Source: Chloroflexota bacterium
Lineage (GTDB): Bacteria; Chloroflexota; Ktedonobacteria; Ktedonobacterales; Ktedonobacteraceae
Length of the DNA stretch: 56,110 nt
NCBI GenBank assembly: GCA_005881495.1
Contig: VBHI01000304.1
Location: 1-56,110 of the forward strand
Direction: 5' to 3'
The translations under genes were made by a program, and so were the position numbers. The notes below the pieces were generated by a model. The model saw only the letters and a list, made by a program, of their open reading frames with translations, was not told where the DNA came from and searched no databases. Shown piece by piece: positions 1 through 7,303 of the stretch (its first letter is position 1; the number at the start of each line of letters is the position of its first letter).

Positions 1-1
1 A

Positions 2-703
2 CATGGCATCTCGCTGACAGTAAATCAGGGAGAGTTCGTCGCTGTTATGGGGCCCTCCGGTTCGGGCAAATCCACCTTCATGAATCTCGTCGGCTGTCTG
101 GATCGTCCAACTCAGGGGGAATACTGGCTGGCTGGCAAGCTTGTCAGCAGCTTGTCGAATGATGAGCTCGCCGACATCCGCAGCCGCCAGATCGGTTTCG
201 TCTTTCAGGGCTTTCATCTGCTCAGCCGCTCGAGTGCGCTCGGCAATGTGCTCCTCCCGATGGTCTATGCAGGGGTTTCCAGGGAAGAGCGAGAGCGTCG
301 GGGTCATAATGTACTCCGTCTCGTCGGGCTTGGAGATCGCATGGACCACAAGCCATCGGAACTCTCAGGTGGACAGCAACAACGGGTGGCGATTGCGCGG
401 GCCCTGGTCAATGGGCCAGCCTTGTTGTTAGCCGACGAACCGACGGGCAACCTGGACAGTCGCACCAGTCTGGAGATCATGGCTGTGCTGCAAGCATTGA
501 ATGCGCAGGGTTTGACGATTCTGATGGTCACCCATGAACCCGATATCGCAAGATTTGCAAAGCGCCAGGTTGCCTTCCGCGATGGACTTATTGTGCGCGA
601 TGAGCCGGTTCTTACACCTGGCTCAGCCAAAGAAGAATGGACGAAGCTGCTGAAAAAAGCCGCTGCTGAGCACAAGGTACAGGTAAAGGAGGAAACCCGG
701 TGA
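2..703 (+). CDS. ABC transporter ATP-binding protein, MacB/LolD type (5' end outside window)
   Basis: This is the ATPase of an ABC exporter that drives the FtsX-like permease encoded next to it. The reading frame is open to the first bases of the window (it reads HGISLTVNQGEFVAV before the first Met at 47), so the true start lies upstream and an internal Met should not be taken as the start. Visible motifs are Walker A GPSGSGKST, the Q-loop (VFQGFHLL), the signature LSGGQQQR and Walker B ALLLADEPTGNLDS, followed by the H-loop in VTHEP. The DEPTGNLD form is typical of the MacB/LolD/FtsE group. The stop overlaps the GTG start of the permease by 4 bases (GTGA), so the two are translationally coupled. 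Substrate is unknown; antimicrobial peptide, macrolide or lipoprotein export are all possible for this family. Confidence 0.95.
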   Translation, partial: HGISLTVNQGEFVAVMGPSGSGKSTFMNLVGCLDRPTQGEYWLAGKLVSSLSNDELADIRSRQIGFVFQGFHLLSRSSALGNVLLPMVYAGVSREERERRGHNVLRLVGLGDRMDHKPSELSGGQQQRVAIARALVNGPALLLADEPTGNLDSRTSLEIMAVLQALNAQGLTILMVTHEPDIARFAKRQVAFRDGLIVRDEPVLTPGSAKEEWTKLLKKAAAEHKVQVKEETR

Positions 704-2022
704 GCAGTTCGTTAAAGCCAAAGCAGGCAACTCCGGCAAAGTCACAACCCCAACCATACTTTGCGGCAAACACACTCCAAAATTTTCATGGACGCCGTAT
801 CAGGCGGGGCAGCATGATCGGGGCCAATTTTGTCATCGCACTAGAGGCTCTCTGGTCGAACAAACTGCGTTCGCTCTTGACCGCACTTGGCATCTTCATC
901 GGTGTGGCTGCAGTAATTGCGGCACTCACCTTGACACAGGGAGCAGGCGCATTTATTACTGGGAACATTACGAGTTTAGGCACCAACGTGATTACGGTCA
1001 TACCTGGCTCTGCAACGAATAGAGGGGCTTTCGGCGGCGCCGGCACGACTCAATCACTCACACCAGCAGATGCTGTAGCTCTCAAGCACATACGTCATGT
1101 CACAGGAGTAAGCCCCGTCATCTTGTTGAATGCACAGGTAGTGTATGGCAACCAGAACTGGAATACTCGTGTCCAGGGGGTTAACACTGCATTCCAGAAT
1201 ATCCAGGGATGGCAGATGGCGGAAGGAAACTGGTTTAGTGAAGCTGCCGATAGCGGAGGACTTCCTGTTGCGCTCCTGGGCCAGACAGTGGCGCATAGTC
1301 TCTTTGATGCATCGGGAACTGACCCCGTCGGTCAGAAGATCCGTATTCGCAATCAACTCTACCGTGTCGAGGGGGTATTACAGGCAAAGGGAGGGGGCTT
1401 CAACCAGGACGACGTTGTCTTCGTTCCTTTCAACACCGCGCTCATCCGCTTGAAGAATTCGACCTTTGTCGATCAAATTCAGGTGCAGGTGGATGACTCG
1501 AACAACGTGAACCAGGTGCAGCAGGATATCACGACGATCCTTGAACGGCTGCATCATATCCCAAGTGGGAGCCTTGACGACTTCCGCGCAATCAGTTCCG
1601 CACAACTCTTGCAGACAGCACAGCAGTTCACACAAATTCTGACAGATCTCCTGGTAGGCATTTCCGGCATCTCTCTCACAGTGGGCGGTATCGGCATCAT
1701 GAATATCATGATCGTCTCAGTCACAGAACGAACCCGTGAGATCGGTATCCGCATGTCTATAGGCGCGCGACGTAGTGACATCCGCAACCAATTTCTCATT
1801 GAAGCGCTCGCGTTGAGCCTTATCGGCGGAGTGATCGGCATGCTTATTGGCTTCGCCTTCGGCTTCCTGATCACGAGCGCCACCGGGCTCCCATTCGTCA
1901 TAACAATAGTCTCAATCTTACTGCCATTCGTGATTTCCTCGATCATCGGAATAGTTTTTGGCCTTTACCCTGCTGTACGCGCTTCAAAACTCGATCCAAT
2001 TGTAGCACTGCGCACAGAGTAA
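700..2022 (+). CDS. ABC transporter permease, MacB/FtsX family
   Basis: Membrane partner of the preceding ATPase. The start is GTG at 700, with a strong AAAGGAGG about 7 bases upstream inside the ATPase gene. The 440-residue protein has a basic, probably cytoplasmic N-terminal tail of about 45 residues. A first membrane helix follows in the motif LRSLLTALGIFIGVAAVIAA, then a large extracytoplasmic MacB-type periplasmic core (about residues 75-300). The C-terminal FtsX domain has three helices; its first contains GGIGIMNIMIVSVTERTREI, the conserved FtsX signature that contacts the ATPase. The protein ends in the typical RASKLDPIVALRTE. The layout is that of MacB permease without a fused ATPase, as found in Gram-positive and Chloroflexota exporters. 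The long N-terminal tail is unusual, and Met at about position 36 could be an alternative start, but the coupled GTG has the better RBS. Confidence 0.93.
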   Translation: MSSSLKPKQATPAKSQPQPYFAANTLQNFHGRRIRRGSMIGANFVIALEALWSNKLRSLLTALGIFIGVAAVIAALTLTQGAGAFITGNITSLGTNVITVIPGSATNRGAFGGAGTTQSLTPADAVALKHIRHVTGVSPVILLNAQVVYGNQNWNTRVQGVNTAFQNIQGWQMAEGNWFSEAADSGGLPVALLGQTVAHSLFDASGTDPVGQKIRIRNQLYRVEGVLQAKGGGFNQDDVVFVPFNTALIRLKNSTFVDQIQVQVDDSNNVNQVQQDITTILERLHHIPSGSLDDFRAISSAQLLQTAQQFTQILTDLLVGISGISLTVGGIGIMNIMIVSVTERTREIGIRMSIGARRSDIRNQFLIEALALSLIGGVIGMLIGFAFGFLITSATGLPFVITIVSILLPFVISSIIGIVFGLYPAVRASKLDPIVALRTE

Positions 2023-2080
2023 AAGGGAGTGCAGAGAGGAGAGGGTCTCCCCAAACCCTCTCTCTTTCCAAACCCTTCCC

Positions 2081-2320
2081 TTACTCTCTTACCGTCTCAA
2101 ACCCCACCCTGTTCCACGTATCCATCCCACCCAACACGTTCAACAACTGTGTATAGCCATGCTTTTGCAGCAGGGAACAGGCAATGGTGCTGCGCTGCCC
2201 ACCGGCGCAAATGACCACCAGCGGCCGAGAGCCATCCAGTTCCTGGTAGCGCCCCTCTAGATTGATGCGATGGTCACCTCGGATTTTATCATGGAACACT
2301 GCCATTGCATAGTTTCCCAC
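2081..2320 (-). pseudogene. Rhodanese-domain remnant
   Basis: The 79-residue reading frame matches only the C-terminal half of a rhodanese domain: VVICAGGQRSTIACSLLQ corresponds to the active-site cysteine loop, and LNVLGGMDTWNRVG to the conserved GGM-x-x-W-x-x-x-G tail. This version resembles the rhodanese domain fused to metallo-beta-lactamase hydrolases. The N-terminal half of the fold (the LDVRxxxEY-x-x-GHIPGA stretch) is missing or unrecognisable; the first 25 residues only faintly resemble it. The candidate start is GTG (or ATG at 2305). The piece lies alone between unrelated genes, so it is most likely a decayed end of a larger gene. A short functional single-domain protein is possible but less likely. 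Confidence 0.55.
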
Positions 2321-2499
2321 CCATCTCCAATGTTACAAACTACCTTCCTCCTTCGTTTTAATAAATGTGGAGGCACAAAACTTCTACACAACTTTACTTT
2401 CAGGTTCATACACGGAGTTTTGACTTGTAATGCGGCATGTAGTGCTTCTTGTAAGGTCGTAAACTGTAGTGTGGTTTTCGTAATACCTGTATCATTTTC

Positions 2500-2520
2500 A
2501 GGGAGTCAACTTGACTCCCT
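2500..2520. terminator. Short perfect hairpin, possible terminator
   Basis: A 10-bp inverted repeat (AGGGAGTCAA / TTGACTCCCT) is separated by one base and followed on the plus strand by AATTTTAT. It lies downstream of the minus-strand CDGSH gene and could end its transcript, but the T-run is poor on both strands. It may equally be one of this genome's intergenic palindromes. Confidence 0.35.
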
Positions 2521-2600
2521 AATTTTATGACGCCAGAGCGCGCAACAGGACGACTTGCCGCCCAGTTGCGCGCTCTCATTATCCACTATGCAACTGCCGA

Positions 2601-2828
2601 TCAGGGTTTCGTTGGCGCCTTCACCTCTGATTTAAATCCCGTCCTGATATGGCTGTCATCGCAAAAAGGCTTATTTCGAGACTGCCCGCAGCGACACAGT
2701 GTAATCTCGTCGTCCGTAATCTCAAAAGGGTTGCCATCACTTTCCAACAAGATCAATCCCTTCGCGTTCTGAATATAAAGAGGGCCATCTTTTTCCGCCA
2801 TAATGGTGGGTTTGGTATCATCAGCCAT
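2601..2828 (-). CDS. CDGSH-type iron-sulfur domain protein
   Basis: A 75-residue protein with one CDGSH motif, CRCGQSRNKPFCDDSH, which follows the family pattern C-x-C-x2-(S/T)-x3-P-x-C-D-x-S-H. The three cysteines and the histidine would hold a redox-active 2Fe-2S cluster, as in mitoNEET-related proteins. The glycine of CDGSH is replaced by aspartate here. The segment before the motif (PLYIQNAKGLILLESDGNPF) is the usual N-terminal strand region of the short bacterial members. The start ATG at 2828 is preceded by GGAAGGAG. An upstream ATG in another frame stops after five codons. Role unknown; electron transfer or cluster donation is inferred from the family. Confidence 0.9.
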   Translation of the reverse strand: MADDTKPTIMAEKDGPLYIQNAKGLILLESDGNPFEITDDEITLCRCGQSRNKPFCDDSHIRTGFKSEVKAPTKP

Positions 2829-2960
2829 TGCTCATACGTACTCCTTCCAATAATCGTTGAGAAATAAGCGGGCTTTTTGCTTCACACCTTCTGCCCTTCT
2901 TAAAAAACGCAGTATAGCAGACATATCTCCGCTTCACAACCAGCGTTGATTTCAGCCAAA

Positions 2961-2990
2961 TTGGACATACCCGCCATCCTGTGATATACT
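2961..2990 (+). promoter_or_regulatory. Predicted sigma-70-type promoter for the 62-aa gene
   Basis: TTGGAC at 2961 and TATACT at 2985 are spaced by 18 bases, and a TG precedes the -10 by one base (extended -10). The predicted transcript start is about 85 bases upstream of the ATG at 3081. Confidence 0.55.
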
Positions 2991-3080
2991 GTAATCAATT
3001 CAATGTGAGCACTACGATGTCCTCCATTGCCAGGTACACAAAAACAAAGCAGGAAGATAGGCGAAAGGGGTCTAGAATCA

Positions 3081-3269
3081 ATGCCTAAAAAGGGCGAACT
3101 TTCAAAAACGGCGCGCGCCTCGCTCGCAAACCGTGAAGAGGCCAACCATCTTACCAACCGCATCTGCTTGAAGTGCGGCGAAGCAATCATGCTCAAAGAA
3201 CTTCAGCCTGTGAAGGTCCTTGGTAAAGGTATGGTCTTCTACCATAAATCTCACTACAATCTGCAGTAG
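3081..3269 (+). CDS. Small basic CxxC protein, function unknown
   Basis: A 62-residue protein that I do not recognise. The reading frame is open from 3027, but the ATG at 3081 is the better start: it has AAAGGGG 10 bases upstream and lies downstream of a good promoter. The sequence is lysine/arginine rich at the N-terminus (MPKKGELSKTARASLANR). It contains one CxxC pair (ICLKCGE) and a His/Tyr-rich C-terminal end (FYHKSHY), which could complete a metal site with the two cysteines. The single-gene unit with its own promoter and a clean terminator directly after the stop supports a real, well-expressed gene. A nucleic-acid-binding or zinc-ribbon-like role is only a guess. Confidence 0.7.
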   Translation: MPKKGELSKTARASLANREEANHLTNRICLKCGEAIMLKELQPVKVLGKGMVFYHKSHYNLQ

Positions 3270-3303
3270 GTTTTCGGTAGTCTCCTCATCTCAAAACAAA
3301 ACT

Positions 3304-3335
3304 ACAAGCCTTGGTTTTCAAGGCTTGTTTTATTT
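3304..3335 (+). terminator. Intrinsic terminator after the 62-aa gene
   Basis: The stem ACAAGCCTTG / CAAGGCTTGT (10 bp, 5-base loop) is followed by TTTATTT. This is a textbook Rho-independent terminator 35 bases after the stop codon. Confidence 0.88.
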
Positions 3336-3510
3336 CTACCTGTAGATTTGGGAAAGTACCTTCGGGTGCGTCACACCCGCTGACAACTCAACCTTGTTAG
3401 CGCCACCGTCAAGAACTGCCAGCCCATATACCGTCTACCGTTCACTGCGCAAGCGCGCTATAATATACCCAGAGCAATCAGTACCACTATGAAGCAAAAA
3501 GGAGCAACCA

Positions 3511-3753
3511 ATGGACGACAACGCAATCCTGCACAATATCACCAAACTGGTTGACGAAGAACACGAACTCATGAATCAGGCAGAACAAGGCACCCTTGAC
3601 GAAGCCAAACAAGCTCGCATCCGCGATCTGGAAATCCAATTAGACCAATGCTGGGATCTCTTACGCCAACGCCGCGCCCGCAGAGAATTCGGCCTCAATC
3701 CCGAAGAAGCCAAACTGCGCGACCCCAACATCGTCGAGCACTACCAGCAATAA
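3511..3753 (+). CDS. DUF2630 family protein
   Basis: An 80-residue, mostly helical and acidic protein that matches the DUF2630 family along its whole length. Characteristic stretches are LVDEEHELM near the N-terminus, the RIRDLEIQLDQCWDLLRQRR core and the REFGLNPEEA tail. The start ATG has AAAAAGGAGC 8-10 bases upstream, and a TATAAT box lies at 3459-3464, giving a short leader. The family occurs mainly in Actinobacteria and Chloroflexota and has no known function. The charged heptad-like pattern suggests a coiled-coil hairpin. The gene appears monocistronic and converges with the DUF202 gene. Confidence 0.92.
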   Translation: MDDNAILHNITKLVDEEHELMNQAEQGTLDEAKQARIRDLEIQLDQCWDLLRQRRARREFGLNPEEAKLRDPNIVEHYQQ

Positions 3754-3834
3754 CTATATCTACTGTCAGCCACCACAGTCCACATAAACGGGCAGCCTTT
3801 GCGGTTGCCCTCATTCATACCTGTCCCACAATAC

Positions 3835-4293
3835 CTACACCGCAAAATAGAGATAAACAGCCATTATAGCCCCGATCAGACATATCAGAATCGTCATGAA
3901 GATAGCAAAGCCGCGACGAGGATGAAAAACTCCCTTATCGATGGCTTTTCGGGCCTGCAAGAAATTGAGCAGCGCTACCGCCATCACCACAACGCCAAGT
4001 ACCGTCAATGTAATACCCACCAGAGCCGAGTAGTGATTAGGGATGGGCACATTCGTTATTTTCGTGCCAATCTCACGCAGCAGCAGCCCAAAACGCTCCA
4101 CAACAAAGCCGAAGCCCATAATTGCCAGGCTAGTACGTATCCAGGCCAGAAACGTACGCTCGTTGGCAAGATGATCCGTAACCTTCCCGCTTATAAGATA
4201 CTGCGAGGGGCGTGTAGATGGCGCTTCTTGTAATGGTGTCGAGCCGCTAACGCTCTCGGTATTGTCACTGCTTATCTCTTCTTGTTGAGCCAT
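3835..4293 (-). CDS. DUF202/YidH family inner-membrane protein
   Basis: A 152-residue membrane protein. After about 38 polar residues it has the DUF202 hallmark LANERTFLAWIRTSLAIMG (about residues 42-60), which runs into a first membrane helix. Two more helices follow, in the segments around SALVGITLTVLGVVVMAVAL and IFMTILICLIGAIMAVYLYF. This is the usual three-helix YidH layout with a disordered N-terminal extension. The function of the family is not established. The gene stands alone and converges with the DUF2630 gene. Confidence 0.92.
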   Translation of the reverse strand: MAQQEEISSDNTESVSGSTPLQEAPSTRPSQYLISGKVTDHLANERTFLAWIRTSLAIMGFGFVVERFGLLLREIGTKITNVPIPNHYSALVGITLTVLGVVVMAVALLNFLQARKAIDKGVFHPRRGFAIFMTILICLIGAIMAVYLYFAV

Positions 4294-4433
4294 AGGTTAC
4301 TCGTCCAGTATATCCTTTCACTCATCAGTAAGAGCATAACATATGGCTTAAGGTGTCTACAAGCCCTCAAACCCCATAAAAGCACTCGATTCTCAGGGAC
4401 AACTCGTTTACGCCAGAAGTAGACAACCCCATA

Positions 4434-4442
4434 TGCTATAAT
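4434..4442 (+). promoter_or_regulatory. Predicted extended -10 promoter
   Basis: TG-C-TATAAT (TATAAT at 4437-4442) lies 34 bases upstream of the ATG at 4476. No good -35 is visible, as is usual for extended -10 promoters. The transcript leader would be under 30 bases. Confidence 0.5.
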
Positions 4443-4475
4443 CTCCCCAGATACAAAGAAAGACTATCACACTCA

Positions 4476-5150
4476 ATGACACAAACCAATAACAAACAAA
4501 CGCGCGCCGCCGAAAAAATACTCAGAAGAGTCAAACATCTTCGTGACTTCATGTTGCCCGACGAAATACCACTTCTCGACGTTCCCGCCATCTGGGATAG
4601 TGGCAAAGAGCAACGTAGTACCCCCTGTGATGTTATCGTCACAAACCAGCGTCTACTGGGCTACTACGCTGTAGATTTTCCCAGAAAACGCCACTTTCTC
4701 GAAGAACTCCCCCTCTCCACCATCACCACCGTCACCTTGCGCCACAAAACGTACGAACCGCTTTTTCGTGAGCTGATGGTTAGCAATGCTCAGCGCAAAA
4801 TCTACATTCGCACCTCACGTAGCCGTATCGAAACTTTATACGCCGCACTACATTCAGCTACAGAAGAGTACGCTTCAGCAGCACCAACAACATTTGAAGA
4901 GACACTCCCCGCACAAAAAACTCCAGGTACTACCTCCACAACCTCCGTCTTCGGTCGCCAGGATATCCGTACCTCCTTTTCACAGTCTCCGCTGGCAATC
5001 GTCATACTTTTTGTTGGAGGCCTCGTCCTGGAGGTCATTGCCTCCAGCCTCTGGCTGGCAACGCAAAGTATACAGGTTGGGCTGCCGCTTCTTATTGCTG
5101 GACTTGTAGCGGTGCTCACTGCAATATTTCTCAGTCGCCAAAAACAATAA
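4476..5150 (+). CDS. Membrane-anchored protein with bacterial PH-like domain
   Basis: A 224-residue protein. Residues about 25-130 look like a bacterial pleckstrin-homology/GRAM-like domain: DVIVTNQRLLGYY is the usual strand-turn-strand signature, followed by LPLSTITTVTL and a helix (SRIETLYAALHSA). A Thr/Ser/Pro linker follows (about 135-175), and then two membrane helices near the C-terminus (PLAIVILFVGGLVLEVIASS and VGLPLLIAGLVAVLTAIFL). The soluble domain would therefore sit on the cytoplasmic membrane face. Function unknown; bacterial PH domains usually act in membrane stress or protein assembly. The ribosome-binding site is weak (AGAAAG). The gene stands alone, upstream of a long inverted repeat. 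Confidence 0.75.
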   Translation: MTQTNNKQTRAAEKILRRVKHLRDFMLPDEIPLLDVPAIWDSGKEQRSTPCDVIVTNQRLLGYYAVDFPRKRHFLEELPLSTITTVTLRHKTYEPLFRELMVSNAQRKIYIRTSRSRIETLYAALHSATEEYASAAPTTFEETLPAQKTPGTTSTTSVFGRQDIRTSFSQSPLAIVILFVGGLVLEVIASSLWLATQSIQVGLPLLIAGLVAVLTAIFLSRQKQ

Positions 5151-5217
5151 TGATTCTGTACCACTTACCACTGTCTGTTGCCTGCGGGACACGATAAAGC
5201 GGGAAAAATACTCTTTT

Positions 5218-5314
5218 AGCAGGGCCATTTACAAGTCGAGGCAAGTGAGGTTAAGAGACAGGTAATATCACAACATAATCACACTCGTTCTCTCGACTTG
5301 TAAATGGCCCTGCT
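5218..5314. repeat. Perfect 23-bp inverted repeat with 51-base loop
   Basis: The arm at 5218-5240 (AGCAGGGCCATTTACAAG...) is the exact reverse complement of 5292-5314. The element lies between the PH-like gene and the etf promoter, whose -35 starts 16 bases after the right arm. No T-run follows, so it is not a normal terminator. A miniature inverted-repeat element or a transcript-end stabiliser is possible. Confidence 0.9.
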
Positions 5315-5329
5315 CTGTTACCAGTAACG

Positions 5330-5359
5330 TTGACACAGTCTTTTCCAGACAGGTACAAT
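5330..5359 (+). promoter_or_regulatory. Predicted sigma-70 promoter for the etf operon
   Basis: A perfect -35 TTGACA (5330-5335) and a -10 TACAAT (5354-5359) are spaced by 18 bases. Transcription would start about 70 bases before etfB. Confidence 0.7.
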
Positions 5360-5433
5360 AAGATTACCCAGGAAACTGCGGAAGCTCTACAAATTCTCCT
5401 ACGGTCCACATATACAAAGACGAGGCAGTTATA

Positions 5434-6219
5434 ATGAAGATCTATGTCTGTGTAAAACAAATCCCAGACCCTAACACCGTCGTTAGCAAGCTTGATCCGG
5501 ACACCAAACGGCTCGTGCGCAGCGGCGTCTCACTTGTTCTTGATCCCGGTGACGAAAGCACCATCTCAGCAGCTATCAAACTTCGCGATACCCTTGGCAA
5601 AAGTGAAGTTATCGCTGTGAGTATGGGTCCCAGCAGCGCTCAAGAAGCCATGCGTCGCGCCTTAGCCATGGGCGTGGACAGCGCCATCCTTGTTACCGAC
5701 CCTGCTCTCGCTGGCTCTGATGCACTAAGCACGGCCCGCGTCCTTGCGGCTGTCCTCAAAAAAGAAAGCCCCGACCTGGTTTTCTGCTCAACCGAGAGTA
5801 CAGATGGGTATACAGGTATGGTCCCCGGCGCTATCGCGGAATATCTTGGCCTGCCACAATTGACCTTTGCCCGCGAGATAACCGTCGAGAGCACAAAAGC
5901 TATCATCAAACGTGTCACCATGACAGGGTATCAAACCGTCGAGTGCCCCCTCCCTGCCGTCGTGACTATCGCTAGCGGTTCGTTCGAGGCTATTTACCCC
6001 ACTATGAAGGGCATCATGGGTGCGAAGAAGAAACCCTTCACCCAGTTGGCTCTCGCAGACCTCGGCATCGATCCGTCTCTGGTCGGTGCGGCAGGCGCGC
6101 GCGAACGTGTTCTGGCTATAGGAACAGCCGAGGCGCGTGCTGCAGGTCAGGTCATCAAAGACGATGGTACCTCTGCCCAGGCTATCGCCGACTTTTTGCA
6201 GCGCTACCAGTTGCTCTAG
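5434..6219 (+). CDS. etfB: Electron transfer flavoprotein, beta subunit
   Basis: EtfB pairs with EtfA to accept electrons from acyl-CoA and other flavin dehydrogenases. It binds AMP or, in bifurcating types, FAD. The 261-residue protein is of normal length and begins MKIYVCVKQIPDPN, the typical FixA/EtfB start. It has the nucleotide-binding strand-turn stretch SEVIAVSMGPSSAQEAMRRA and LVFCSTESTDGYTGMVPGAIAE. The start ATG has GAGG 9 bases upstream. It is the first gene of a three-gene operon with etfA (12 bases after the stop) and a membrane Fe-S oxidoreductase, which indicates delivery of electrons to quinone. Whether this Etf is bifurcating cannot be decided from the sequence alone. Confidence 0.96.
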   Translation: MKIYVCVKQIPDPNTVVSKLDPDTKRLVRSGVSLVLDPGDESTISAAIKLRDTLGKSEVIAVSMGPSSAQEAMRRALAMGVDSAILVTDPALAGSDALSTARVLAAVLKKESPDLVFCSTESTDGYTGMVPGAIAEYLGLPQLTFAREITVESTKAIIKRVTMTGYQTVECPLPAVVTIASGSFEAIYPTMKGIMGAKKKPFTQLALADLGIDPSLVGAAGARERVLAIGTAEARAAGQVIKDDGTSAQAIADFLQRYQLL

Positions 6220-6231
6220 GAGATTACATAC

Positions 6232-7200
6232 ATGTCAAAAACTATATGGGCTCTCATCGAAATTGAAGATGGCAGAGCCGCACGCTCATCGCTCGAAGTG
6301 CTCAGCAAAGCCGCACACTTAGGCCGCGCCGAGGCGATTGTCCTTGGCTCCGCTGCCGCGGAGGTTGCTGCAACCCTCGGTGAATTTGGCGCGGCAAAGG
6401 TCTATGTTCACGCCGATCCCGTCTACGACAATTATTTGACCCTCCCTGCTGTAGATACCGTCAGCGCGCTGCTCACTCAGCACCAACCAGATTTGTTGTT
6501 GCTCGCTACCACCTTCGATCTGCGCGATATCGCTGCTCGCCTGAATGCGCGCAACAATATGGGCCTGATCACCGACGCCACCGATTTGCATTTCGACGGC
6601 AATACCCTCCTGGTCACTGTCCCCTGGGGTGATGAAAATGTCGTGACCGCTACCCATCCACAGCAAGGCACCGGCATCGTGCTCACCCGCCCAAAGGCCT
6701 TCTCAGTAGAGCACTTTGCTGGCGGAACCGCTGAGATTGAAACGCTTAACGTCTCTCTCAACGCCGCCTCACAGCAGATCAAGATCCTCGAACGCGTCGA
6801 GCTTCCAAGTGAAGGGCCTGCGCTAGAAGATGCCAATGTAATCGTCAGCGGCGGTCGCGGTCTGGGTAAAGCCGAGAACTTCCGCCTGGTGGAAGAACTG
6901 GCCACTGCACTTGGCGGTGCTGCTGGCGCCACCCGCGCCATTGTCGACGCCGGTTGGTTGCCCTACAGCTACCAGATCGGGCAGACCGGGAAGACGGTGA
7001 AACCGGCGCTCTATATCGCCTGTGGTATCAGTGGAGCTATTCAACACCTCTCGGGGATGAAGGGATCTAATTACATCGTTGCTATCAACAAAGATGAGCA
7101 CGCCCCTATCTTCTCTGTTGCGGACCTCGGTGTCATCGGAGATGCACTCACCATTCTCCCACAACTTACGCAAGAAGTGAAGCACCGCAAGGCTCAATAA
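6232..7200 (+). CDS. etfA: Electron transfer flavoprotein, alpha subunit
   Basis: The FAD-carrying partner of EtfB, 322 residues. The C-terminal FAD domain is clear: GGRGLGKAENFRLVEELA (about residue 203), QIGQTGKTVKPALYIACG, GISGAIQHLSGM and AINKDEHAPIF, all positions that wrap the flavin in the family. The N-terminal domain is the less conserved adenine-nucleotide-fold part. The start ATG has TAGGAGA about 9 bases upstream. It lies in the same operon as etfB and the downstream Fe-S oxidoreductase, the expected arrangement for an Etf that passes electrons to a membrane quinone reductase. Confidence 0.97.
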   Translation: MSKTIWALIEIEDGRAARSSLEVLSKAAHLGRAEAIVLGSAAAEVAATLGEFGAAKVYVHADPVYDNYLTLPAVDTVSALLTQHQPDLLLLATTFDLRDIAARLNARNNMGLITDATDLHFDGNTLLVTVPWGDENVVTATHPQQGTGIVLTRPKAFSVEHFAGGTAEIETLNVSLNAASQQIKILERVELPSEGPALEDANVIVSGGRGLGKAENFRLVEELATALGGAAGATRAIVDAGWLPYSYQIGQTGKTVKPALYIACGISGAIQHLSGMKGSNYIVAINKDEHAPIFSVADLGVIGDALTILPQLTQEVKHRKAQ

Positions 7201-7303
7201 TCAAACCGCTGGTGATGGGTGCGGTGGACTACTTCCATTGCCACACGGCCAGATAATCACGGGCGCGATAGGTTTGCGCCCTTACCTACAAGGAGGTATT
7301 TAT

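Noticed and set aside
7238..7303. Upstream extension of the Fe-S oxidoreductase
   Set aside because: The ATG at 7304 has a strong AAGGAGG and a membrane-protein start; the extension has neither.
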